Shown: piece after piece, positions 46,801 to 59,700 of the stretch | How positions within the stretch are numbered: position 1 is the first letter of the stretch | Layout: each line of letters begins with the position of its first letter | Assembly: GCA_038277395.1 (NCBI GenBank) | Contig: CM076193.1 | Span: 80,728,627 to 80,792,626, forward strand | Length of the DNA stretch: 64,000 bases | DNA from: Dryocosmus kuriphilus | Lineage: Eukaryota > Arthropoda > Insecta > Hymenoptera > Cynipidae | Direction of reading: 5' to 3' | The notes under the pieces: model-generated | Databases searched by the model: none | What the model was told of the DNA's origin: nothing | What the model saw: the letters and a program-made list of their open reading frames with translations, nothing else | Position numbers and translations under genes: made by a program

Positions 46801-49800
46801 ATCATATTTTAGAAAAAACCCGACTTTTTTGGATCTTGAAAATGCTTCTCTCCCGCAAATTGTCAAAAATCAAAATTTCAAAATGAAAATTTTGTGCTGA
46901 GTTGCCCTCATCGAGCAAAACAAGATTGTCTAATGACAAGTTCCTCTGCATATCATATTTTCGAAAATACCCGACTTTTTTGGATCCTGAAAATGATTAT
47001 TTCCCTCAAATTGTCAAAAATCGGCATTTCAAAATGAAAATTTTGTGCTGAGTTTTTGGCCGGCCAGCACAACAAGATTGTCTACGACAAAATTTCCTTA
47101 TATATCATATTTTAGAAAATATCCGTCTTTTTTGGATCTTGAAAATACTTCTTTCCCGCAAATTGTCAAAGATCAAAATTTCAAAATGAAAATTTTGTGC
47201 TGAGTTGCCCTCCTCGAGTAAAACAAGATTGTCTAATGACAAGTTCCTCTGCATATCATATTTTCGAAAATACCCGACTTTTTGGATCCTGAAAATGTTT
47301 ATTTCCCTCAAATTGTCAAAAATCGGAAATTTCAAAATGAAAATTTTTGTGCTGAGTTGTTTCCGGCGAGCACACAACAAGATTGTCTCACGACAAAATT
47401 TCTTTATATATCATACTTTACAAAATATCCGACTTTTTTGAATCCTGAAAATGCTTATTTCCCTCAAATTGTCAAAAATCGAAATTTCAAAATGAAAATT
47501 TTGTGCTGAGTTGCACTCGTCGAGTAAACAAGATTGTCTAATGACAAGTTCCTCTGCATATCATATTTTCGAAAATACCCGACTTTTTTGGATCCTGAAA
47601 ATGCTTATTTCCCTCAAATTGTCAAAAATCGAAATTTCAAATGAAAATTTTGCGCTGAGTTGCCTCGTCAAATAAAACAAGATTGTCTAATGACAAGTTC
47701 CTCTTCATATTATATTTTCGAAAATACCCGACTTTTTTGAATCCTGAAAATGTTTATTTCCCACAAATTGTGAAGAATCAAAATTTAAAAAATGAAAATT
47801 TTGTGCTGAGTTGCCCTTGTTGAGTAAAACAAGATTGTCTAATGACAAGTTCCTCTGCATATCATATTTTCGAAAATACCCGACTTTTTTGGATCCTGAA
47901 AATGCTTATTTCCCTCAAATTGTCAAAAATCGAAATTTCAAAATAAAAATTTTGTGCTGAGTTGTTTCCGGCGAGCACAACAAGATTGTCTCACGACAAA
48001 ATTTCTTTATATATCATATTTTAGAAAATACCCGACTTTTTTGGATCTTGAAAATGCTTCTTTCCCGCAAATTGTCAAAAATCAAAATTTCAAAATGAAA
48101 ATTTTGTGCTGAGTTGCCCTCATCGAGCAAAACAAGATTGTCTAATGACAAGTTCCTCTGCATATCATATTTTCGAAAATACCCGACTTTTTTGGATCCT
48201 GAAAATGATTATTTCCCTCAAATTGTCAAAAATCGAAATTTCAAAATGAAAATTTTTGCGCTGAGTTGCCTCGTCAAATAAAACAAGATTGTCTAATGAC
48301 AAAATTTCCTCTTCATATTATATTTTCGAAAATACCCGACTTTTTTTGATCCTGAAAATGTTTATTTCCCACAAATTGTCAAAAATCAAAATTAAAAAAT
48401 GAAAATTTTGTGCTGAGTTGCCCTTGTTGAGTAAAACAAGATTGTCTAATGACAAGTTCCTCTTCATATTATATTTTCGAAAATACCCGACTTTTTTTGA
48501 ATTCTGAAAATGTTTATTTCCCTCAAATGGTCAAAAATCATTTCAAAATAAAAATTTTGTGCTGAGTTGTTTCCGGCGAGCACAACAAGATTGTCTCACG
48601 ACAAGATTTCTTTATATATCATATTTTAGAAAATACCCGACTTTTTTGGATCTTGAAAATGCTTCTCTCCCGCAAATTGTCAAAAATCAAAATTTCAAAA
48701 TGAAAAATTTGTGCTGAGTTGCCCTCATCATCAAAAAACAAGATTGTCTAATGACAAGTTCCTCTGCATATCATATTTTCGAAAATCGACTTTTTTGGAT
48801 CTGAAAATGATTATTTCCCTCAAATTCTCAAGAATCGGAAAATGAAAATTTTACCCGACTTTTTTGGATCCTCTGAAAATTTTATTATTCCCGACTTTTT
48901 GGGATCCCTGAAAATGATTATTTCCCTCAAATTGTCAAAATCGGAATTTTCAAAATGAAAATTTTGTGCTGAGTTTTTGGCCGGCCAGCACAACAAGATT
49001 GTCTTACGACAAAATTTCTTTATACATCATATTTTCGAAAATACCCGACTTTTTTGGATCCTGAAAATGTTTATTTCCCGCAAATTGTCAAAAATCAAAA
49101 TTTCAAAATGAAAATTTTGTGCTGAGTTGCCCTTGTTGAGTAAAACAAGATTGTCTAATGACAAGTTCCTCTTCATATTATATTTTCGAAAATACCCGAC
49201 TTTTTTGAATTCTGAAAATGCTTATTTCCCTCAAATTGTCAAAAATCGAAATTTCAAAATAAAAATTTTGCGCTGAGTTGTTTCCGGCGAGCACAAGCAA
49301 GTTGTCTCACGACAAAATTTCTTTATATATCATACTTTAGAAAATACCCGACTTTTTTGATCCTGAAAATGTTTATTTCCCACAAATTGTCAAAGAATCA
49401 AAATTAAAAAATGAAAATTTTGTGCTGAGTTGCCCTTGTTGAGTAAAACAAGATTGTCTAATGACAAGTTCCTCTTCATATTATATTTTCGAAAATACCC
49501 GACTTTTTTGAATTCTGAAAATGCTTATTTCCCTCAAATTGTCAAAAATCGAAATTTCAAAATAAAAATTTTGCGCTGAGTTGTTTCCGGCGAGCACAAC
49601 AAGATTGTCTCGCGACAAAACTTCTTTATATATCATATTTTAGAAAACACCGAATTTTTTGGAACCTGAAAAATATTTATTTCACGCAAATTGTCAAAAG
49701 ACAAAATTTCAAAATGAAAATTTTGTGCTGAGTTGCCCTTGTGAGTAAAACAAGATTGTCTAATGACAAGTTCCTCTTCATATTATATTTTCGAAAATAC

Positions 49801-51039
49801 CCGACTTTTTTGAATTCTGAAAATGCTTATTTCCCTCAAATTGTCAAAAATCGAAATTTCAAAATGAAAATTTTGCGCTAAGTTGTTTCCGGCCAGCACA
49901 GCAAGATTGTCTCACGACAAAATTTCTTTATATATCATATTTTAGAAAATACCCGACTTTTTTCGATCTTGAAAATACTTCTTTCCCGCAAATTGTCAAA
50001 AATCAAAATTTCAAAATGAAAATTTTGTGCTGAGTTGCCCTTGTTGAGTAAAACAAGATTGTCTAATGACAAGTTCCTCTGCATATCATATTTTCGAAAT
50101 ACCCGACTTTTTTGGATCCTGAAAATGATTATTTCCCTCAAATTGTCAAAAATCGAAATTTCAAAATGAAAATTTTGTGCTGAGTTTTGGCCGGCCAGCA
50201 CAACAAGATTGTCTTACGACAAAATTTCTTTATATATCATATTTTCGAAAATACCCGACTTTTTTGGATCCTGAAAATGCTTATTTCCCTCAAACTGTCA
50301 AAAATCGAAATTTCAGAATGAAAATTTTGCGCTGAGTTGCCTCGTCAAATAAAACAAGATTGTCTAATGACAATTTCCTCTTCATATTATATTTTCGAAA
50401 ATACCCGACTTTTTTGAATTCTGAAAATGTTTATTTCCCTCAAATGGTCAAAAAAAAATTTCAAAATAAAAATTTTGTGCTGAGTTGTTTCCGGCGAGCA
50501 CAGCAAGATTGTCTCACGACAAAATTTCTTTATATATCATATTTTAGAAAATACCCGACTTTTTTGATCCTGAAAATGTTTATTTCCCACAAATTGTGAA
50601 AAATCAAAATTAAAAAATGAAAATTTTGTGCTGAGTTGCCCTTGTTGAGTAAAACAAGATTGTCTAATGACAAGTTCCTCTTCATATTATATTTTCGAAA
50701 ATACCCGACTTTTTTGAATTCTGAAAATGCTTATTTCCTCAAATTGTCAAAATCGAAATTTCAAAATAAAAATTTTGCGCTGAGTTGTTTCCGGCGAGCA
50801 CAACAAGATTGTCTCGCGACAAAACTTCTTTATATATCATATTTTAGAAAACACCGAACTTTTTTAGGAACCTGAAAATATTTATTTCACGCAAATTGTC
50901 AAAAGACAAAATTTCAAAATGAAAATTTTGTGCTGAGTTGCCCTTGTTGAGTAAAACAAGATTGTCTAATGACAAGTTCCTCTTCATATTATATTTTCGA
51001 AAATACCCGACTTTTTTGAATTCTGAAAATGCTTATTTC

Positions 51040-54000
51040 CCTCAAATTGTCAAAAATCGAAATTTCAAAATGAAAATTTTGCGCTAAGTTGTTTCCGGCC
51101 AGCACAGCAAGATTGTCTCACGACAAAATTTCTTTATATATCATATTTTAGAAAAAATACCCGACTTTTTTCGATCTTGAAAATACTTCTTTCCCGCAAA
51201 TTGTCAAAAATCAAAATTTCAAAATGAAAATTTTGTGCTGAGTTGCACTCGTCAAATAAAACAAGATTGTCTAATGACAACTTCCGCTTCATATCATATT
51301 ATCGAAAATACCCGACTTTTTTGGATCCTGAAAATATTTATTTCCCTCAAATTGTCAAAAATCGAAATTTCAAAATGAAAATTTTGCGCTAAGTTGTTTC
51401 CGGCCAGCACAGCAAGATTGTCTCACGACAAAATTTCTTTATATATCATATTTTAGAAAATACCCGACTTTTTTCGATCTTGAAAATACTTCTTTCCCGC
51501 AAATTGTCAAAAATCAAAATTTCAAAATGAAAATTTTGTGCTGAGTTGCACTCGTCAAATAAAACAAGATTGTCTAATGACAACTTCCGCTTCATATCAT
51601 ATTATCGAAAATACCCGACTTTTTTGGATCCTGAAAATATTTATTTCCCTCAAATTGTCAAAAATCGAAATTTCAAAATGAAAATTTTGCGCTAAGTTTT
51701 TCCGGCCAGCACAGCAAGATTGTCTCGACGACGAAATTTCTTTATATATCATATTTTAGAAAATACCCGACTTTTTTCGATCTTGAAAATACTTCTTTCC
51801 CGCAAATTGTCAAAAATCAAAATTTCAAAATGAAAATTTTGTGCTGAGTTGCACTCGTCAAATAAAACAAGATTGTCTAATGACAACTTCCTCTTCATAT
51901 CATATTATCGAAAATACCCGACTTTTTTGGATCCTGAAAAATTTATATTTCCCTCAAATTGTCAAAAATCGAAATTTCAAAATGAAAATTTTGCGCTAAG
52001 TTGTTTCCGGCCAGCACAGCAAGATTGTCTCACGACAAAATTTCTTTATATATCATATTTTAGAAAATACCCGACTTTTTTTGGATCTTGAAAATACTTC
52101 TTTCCCGCAAATTGTCAAAAATCAAAATTTCAAAATGAAAATTTTGTGCTGAGTTGCACTCGTCAAATAAAACAAGATTGTCTAATGACAACTTCCTCTT
52201 CATATCATATTATCGAAAATACCCGACTTTTTTGGATCCTGAAAATATTTATTTCCCTCAAATTGTCAAAAATCGAAATTTCAAAATGAAAATTTTGCGC
52301 TGAGTAAGTTGTTTCCGGCCAGCACAGCAAGATTGTCTCACGACAAAATTTCTTTATATATCATATTTTAGAAAATACCCGACTTTTTTCGATCTTGAAA
52401 ATACTTCTTTCCCGCAAATTGTCAAAAATCAAAATTTCAAAATGAAAATTTTGTGCTGAGTTGCACTCGTCAAATAAAACAAGATTGTCTAATGACAACT
52501 TCCTCTTCATATCATATTATCGAAAATACCCGACTTTTTTGGATCCTGAAAATATTTATTTCCCTCAAATTGTCAAAAATCGAAATTTCAAAATGAAAAT
52601 TTTGCGCTAAGTTGTTTCCGGCCAGCACAGCAAGATTGTCTCACGACAAAATTTCTTTATATATCATATTTTAGAAAAATACCCGACTTTTTTGGATCTT
52701 GAAAATACTTCTTTCCCGCAAATTGTCAAAAATCAAAATTTCAAAATGAAAATTTTGTGCTGAGTTGTTTCGGCCAGCACAACAAGATTGTCTCACGACA
52801 AATTTCTTTATATATCATATTTTCGAAAATACCCGACTTTTTTGGATCTTGAAAATACTTATTTCCCTCAAATTGTCAAAAATCGAAATTTCAAAATTAA
52901 AATTTTGCGCTAAGTTGTTTCCGGCCAGCACAGCAAGATTGTCTCACGACAAAATTTTTCTTTATATATCATATTTTAGAAAATACCCGACTTTTTTCGA
53001 TCTTGAAAATACTTCTTTCCCGCAAATTGTCAAAAATCAAAATTTCAAAATGAAAATTTTGTGCTGAGTTGCACTCGTCAAATAAAACAAGATTGTCTAA
53101 TGACAACTTCCGCTTCATATCATATTTTCGAAAATACCCGACTTTTTTGGATCCTGAAAATATTTATTTCCCTCAAATTGTCAAAAATCGAAATTTCAAA
53201 ATGAAAATTTTGCGCTGAGTTGTTTCCGGCCAGCACAGCAAGATTGTCTCACGACAAAATTTCTTTATATATCATATTTTAGAAAATACCCGACTTTTTT
53301 CGATCTTGAAAATACTTTTTTCCCGCAAATTGTCAAAAATCAAAATTTCAAAATGAAAATTTTGTGCTGAGTTGCACTCGTCAAATAAAACAAGATTGTC
53401 TAATGACAACTTCCTCTTCATATCATATTATCGAAAATACCCGACTTTTTTGGATCCTGAAAATGTTTATTTCCCTCAAATTGTCAAAAATCGAAATTTC
53501 AAAATGAAAATTTTGCGCTGAGTTGTTTCCGGCCAGCACAGCAAGATTGTCTCACGACAAAATTTCTTTATATATCATATTTTTTTAGAAAATACCCGAC
53601 TTTTTTCGATCTTGAAAATACTTCTTTCCCGCAAATTGTCAAAAATCAAAATTTCAAAATGAAAATTTTGTGCTGAGTTGCACTCGTCAAGTCAAATAAA
53701 ACAAGATTGTCTAATGACAACTTCCTCTTCATATCATATTATCGAAAATACCCGACTTTTTTGGATCCTGAAAATATTTATTTCCCTCAAATTGTCAAAA
53801 ATCGAAATTTCAAAATGAAAATTTTGTGCTGAGTTGTTTCCGGCCAGCACAGCAAGATTGTCTCACGACAAAATTTCTTTATATATCATATTTTAGAAAA
53901 TACCCGACTTTTTTCGATCTTGAAAATACTTCTTTCCCGCAAATTGTCAAAAATCAAAATTTCAAAATGAAAATTTTGTGCTGAGTTGCACTCGTCAGAT

Positions 54001-55520
54001 AAAACAAGATTGTCTAATGACAAGTTCCTCTTCATATCATATTATCGAAAATACCCGACTTTTTTGGATCCTGAAAATATTTATTTCCCTCAAATTGTCA
54101 AAAATCGAAATTTCAAAATGAAAATTTTTTGCGCTAAGTTGTTTCCGGCCAGCACAGCAAGATATTCTCACGACAAAATTTTCTTTATATATCATATTTT
54201 AGAAAATACCCGACTTTTTTCGATCCTGAAAATACTTCTTTCCCCGCAAATTGTCAAAAATCAAAATTTCAAAATGAAAATTTTGTGCTGAGTTGCACTC
54301 GTCAAATAAAACAAGATTGTCTAATGACAACTTCCTCTTCATATCATATTATCGAAAATACCCGACTTTTTTGGATCCTGAAAATGTTTATTTCCCTCAA
54401 ATTGTCAAAAATCGAAATTTCAAAATGAAAATTTTGCGCTAAGTTGTTTCCGGCCAGCACAGCAAGATTGTCTCACGACAAAATTTCTTTTTATATATCA
54501 TATTTTAGAAAATACCCGACTTTTTTTCGATCTTGAAAATACTTCTTTCCCGCAAATTGTCAAAAATCAAAATTTCAAAATGAAAATTGAAAATTTTTTG
54601 TGCTGAGTTGTTTCTCGGTCAAAGCAAAACAAGATTGTCTAATGACGAAATTTCTTCATATATCATATTTTCGAAAATACCCGACTTTTTTTGGATCTTG
54701 AAAATGTTTATTTCCCTCAAATTGTCAAAAATCGAAATTTCAAAATGAAAATTTTGCGCTAAGTTGTTTTCCGGCCAGCACAAACAAGATTGTCTCACGA
54801 CAAAATTTCTTTATATATCATATTTTAGAAAATACCCGACTTTTTTTCGATCTTGAAAATACTTCTTTCCCGCAAATTGTCAAAAATCAAAATTTCAAAA
54901 TGAAAATTTTGTGCTGAGTTGCCTCGTCAAATAAAACAAGATTGTCTAATGACAACTTCCGCTTCATATCATATTTCGAAAATACCCGACTTTTTTGGAT
55001 CCTGAAAATATTTATTTCCCTCAAATTGTCAAAAATCGAAATTTCAAAATGAAAATTTTGCGCTAAGTTGTTTCCGGCCAGCACAGCAAGATTGTCTCAC
55101 GACAAAATTTCTTTATATATCATCATATTTTAGAAAATACCCGACTTTTTTGGATCTTGAAAATACTTTTTTTCCCGCAAATTGTCAAAAATCAAAATTT
55201 CAAAATGAAAAATTTTGTGCTGAGTTGCACTCGTCAAATAAAACAAGATTGTCTAATGACAACTTCCTCTTCATATCATATTATCGAAAATACCCGACTT
55301 TTTTGGATCGAAAATGTTTATTTCCCTCAAATTGTCAAAAATCGAAATTTCAAAATGAAAATTTTGCGCTAAGTTGTTTCCGGCCAGCACACAGCAAGAT
55401 TGTCTCACGACAAAATTTCTTTATATATCATATTTTAGAAAATACCCGACTTTTTTCGATCTTGAAAATACTTCTTTCCCGCAAATTGTCAAAAATCAAA
55501 ATTTCAAAATGAAAATTTTG
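51040..55520. repeat. Most homogeneous dimer block of the array
   Basis: Type B monomers starting TTGCACTCGTCAAATAAAAC recur at 51,243, 51,546, 51,849 and 52,154, and onward to about 55,230 at roughly 303-306 bp, with only a few replaced units. The intervening type A monomers carry GCGCTAAGTTGTTTCCGGCC and CAGCACAGCAAG. This level of homogeneity indicates recent local amplification. Confidence 0.85.
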
Positions 55521-58449
55521 TGCTGAGTTGCCCTCGTTGAGTAAAACAAGATTGTCTAATGACAAGTTCCTCTTCATATCATATTTTCGAAAATACCCGA
55601 CTTTTTTGAATTCTGAAAATGTTTATTTCCCTCAAATTGTCAAAAATCGAAATTTCAAAATGAAAAATTTTGTGCTGAGTTTTTGCCGGCCAGCACAACA
55701 AGATTGTCTTACGACAAAATTTCTTTATATATCATATTTTAGAAAACACCGAATTTTTTGGAACCTGAAAATATTTATTTCACGCAAATTGTCAAAAGAC
55801 AAAATTTCAAAATGCAACTTTTGTGCTGAGTTGCACTCGTCGAGTAAAACAAGATTGTCTAATGACAAGTTCCTCTTCATATCATATTTTCGAAAATACC
55901 CGACTTTTTTGAATCTGAAAATGTTTATTTCCCTCAAATTGTCAAAAATCGAAATTTCAAAATGAAAATTTTGCGCTGAGATGTTTCCGGCGAGCACAAC
56001 AAGATGTGTCGCACGAAAAAATTTCTTTATATATCATATTTTAGAAAATACCCGACTTTTTTGGATCTTGAAAATACTTACTTTTTCCCTCAAATTGTCA
56101 AAAAATCAAAATTTCAAAATGAAATTTTTGTGCTGAGATGTGTTTCCGGCGAGCACAACAAGATTGTCGCACGACAAAATTTCTTTATATATCATATTTT
56201 AGAAAATACCCGACTTTTTTGGATCTTGAAAATACTTATTTCCCTCAAATTGTCAAAATCGAAATTTCAAAATGAAAATTTTGTGCTGAGTTTTTGCCGG
56301 CCCGCACACACACAAGTGTGTTTCTTACGACAAAATTTCTTTATATATCATATTTTAGAAAACACCGGAATTTTTTTGAACCTGAAAATACTTATTTCAC
56401 GCAAATTGTCAAAAGACAAAATTTCAAAATGAAAATTTTTTGTGCTGAGTTGCACTCGTCGAGTAAACAAGATTGTCTAATGACAAGTTCCTCTGCATAT
56501 CATATTTTCGAAAATACCCGACTTTTTTGGATCCTGAAAATGTTTATTTCCCTCAAATTGTCAAAAATCGAAATTTCAAAATGAAAATTTTGCGCTGAGT
56601 TGTTTCCGGCGAGCACAACAAGATTGTCTCACGACAAAATTTCTTTATATATCATATTTTAGAAAATACCCGACTTTTTTGGATCTTGAAAATACTTCTT
56701 TCCCGCAAATTGTCAAAAATCAAAATTTCAAAATGAAAATTTTGTGCTGAGTTTTTGCCGGCCAGCACAACAAGATTGTCTACGACAAAATTTCTTTATA
56801 TATCATATTTTCGAAAATACCCGAATTTTTTTGATCCTGAAAATACTTATTTCCCTCAAATTGTCAAAAATCAAAATTTCAAAATGAAAATTTTGTGCTG
56901 AGTTTTTGCCGGCCAGCACAACAAGATTGTCTTACGACAAAATTTCTTTATATATCATATTTTAGAAAATACCGACTTTTTTGGAACCTGAAAATACTTA
57001 TTTCACGCAAATTGTCAAAAGACAAAATTTCAAAATGAAAATTTTTTGTGCTGAGTTGCACTCGTTGAGTAAAACAAGATTGTCTAATGACAAGTTCCTC
57101 TTCATATCATATTTTCGAAAATACCCGACTTTTTTGGATCCTGAAAATGTTTATTTCCCTCAAATTGTCAAAAATCGAAATTTCAAAATGAAAATTTTGT
57201 GCTGAGTTTTTGCCGGCCAGCACAACAAGATTGTCTCACGACAAAATTTCTTTATATATCATATTTTAGAAAATACCCGACTTTTTTCGATCTTGAAAAT
57301 ACTTCTTTCCCGCAAATTGTCAAAAATCAAAATTTCAAAATGAAAATTTTTGCTGCTGAGTTGCCCTCATCGAGTAAAACAAGATTGTCTAATGACAATT
57401 TCCTCTGCATATCATATTTTCGAAAATACCCGACTTTTTTGGATCCTGAAAATGTTTTTCCCTCAAATTGCCAAAAATCGAAATTTCAAAAATTTCTGAG
57501 TTTTTGCCGGCCAGCAACTTACGACAAAATTTCTTTTTATATATAATATTTCAGAAAACACCACACTTTTTGGATCCTGAAATGTTTATTTCCCTCAAAT
57601 TGTCAAAAGACAAAATTTCAAAATGAAAATTTTGTGCTGAGTTGCCCTCGTCAAATAAAACAAGATTGTCTAATGACAAGTTCCTCTTCATATCATATTT
57701 TCGAAAATACCCGACTTTTTTGGATTCTGAAAATGTTTATTTCCCTCAAATTGTCAAAAATCGAAATTAAAAAATGAAAATTTTGTGCTGATTTGCCCTT
57801 GTTGAGTAAAACAAGATTGTCTAATGACAAGTTCCTCTGCATATAATATTTTCGAAAATACCCGACTTTTTTGGATCCTGAAAATGCTTATTTCCTCAAA
57901 TTGTCAAAAATCGAAATTTCAAAATGAAAATTTTGTGCTGAGTTGCCCCGGCTAGTAAAACAAGATTGTCTAATGACAAGTTTCTCTAAATATCACATTT
58001 TAGAAAATACCCGACTTTTTTGGATCTGAAAATACTTCTTTCCCGCAAATTGTCAAAAATCAAAATTTCAAAATGAAAATTTTGTGCTGAGTTGCTCCCG
58101 GCTAGTAACAACAAGATTGTCTCATCGACAAAATTTCTTTAAATATCATATTTTAGAAAATACCCGACTTTTTTGGATCTTGAAAATACTATTTCCCGCA
58201 AATTGTCAAAAATCAAAATTTCAAAATGAAAAATTTTGTGCTGAGTTGCACTCGTCGAGTAAAACAAGATTGTCTAATGACAAAGTTCCTCTGCATATCA
58301 TATTTTCGAAAATACCCGACTTTTTTGGTTCTTGAAAATGCTTATTTCCCTCAAATTGTCAAAAATCGAAATTTCAAAATAAAAATTTTGTGCTGAGTTT
58401 TTTGCGAGCACAGCACAAGATTGTCTTACGACAAAATTTCTTTATATAT

Positions 58450-59700
58450 CATATTTTAGAAAAAATACCCGACTTTTTTGGATCGATCCTGAAAATGCTT
58501 ATTTCCCTCAAATTGTCAAAAATCGAAATTTCAAAATGAAAATTTTGTGCTGAGTTTTTTGCCGGCCAGCACAACAAGATTGTCTAATAGAAACACTGAC
58601 AAAATTTCCTTTTTATATATCATATTTTATTTTCGAAAAAACCCGACTTTTTTGGAACCTGAAAATACTTATTTCCACGCAAATTGTCAAATTTTTTCAA
58701 AAAATTTCACGCAAATTTCAAAATTTTCAAAATGAAATTTTTGTGCTGAGTTGCACTCGTCGAGTAAAACAAGATTGTCTAATGACAAGTTCCTCTGCAT
58801 ATCATATTTTCGAAAAAATACCCGACTTTTTTTTTTTGGATCGATCCCAAATTGTCAAAAATGAAAAAATGTTTATTTCCCAAATTTCAAAATTTCCCTC
58901 AAATTGTCAAAAATCGAAATTTCAAAATAAAAATTTTGTGCTGAGTTGCCGGCGAGCACAACAAGATTGTCTACGACAAAATTTCTTTATATATCATATT
59001 TTAGAAAATACCCGACTTTTTTGGATCTTGAAAATACTTATTTCCCGCAAATTGTCAAAAATCAAAATTTCAAAATGAAAATTTTGTGCTGAGTTGCCCT
59101 CGTCTAAAACAAGATTGTCTAATGCAGAAAAGTTCCTCTTCATATCATATTTTAAAACAAGATTGTCTAATGACAAAGTTTTCCTCTTCATATCATATTT
59201 TCGAAAATACCCGACTTTTTTGGATCCTGAAAATGCTTATTTCCCTCAAATTGTCAAAAATCGAAAAATTTCAAAATGAAAATTTTCAAAATGTCTAAAA
59301 ATTTTGTGCTGACCCGACTTTTTTTTCCGGCCAGCACAAACAAGATTGTATCTAAGTTTTTGGAACCGGCCAGCAACAAGACTAACGACAAAATTTCTTT
59401 ATATATCATATTTTTTAGAAAATACCCGACTTTTTTGGATCTTGAAAATACTTCTTTCCCGCAAATTGTCAAAATCAAAATTTCAAAAATGAAATTTTGT
59501 GCTCAAAATGAAAATTTTGTGCTGAGTTGCTCCTCGGCGAGTAAAACAAATTAGATTGTCTAATGACAAGTTCCCTCTAAATATCATATTTTCGAAAATA
59601 CCCGACTTTTTTGGATGCTGAAAATGTTTACTTCCCTCAAATTGTCAAAAATCGAAATTTCAGAATCGAAATTTGTGCTGAGTTTTTGCCAGCCAGCAGA
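58450..59700. repeat. Scrambled satellite monomers
   Basis: Monomer order is broken. GATCGATC doublings appear at about 58,484 and 58,840. Tandem fragments of AAATTTCAAAA without the rest of the monomer lie at 58,680-58,740, and a duplicated AAAACAAGATTGTCTAATG lies at 59,105 and 59,155. Flanks are regular. The cause may be real rearrangement or local misassembly. Confidence 0.55.
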
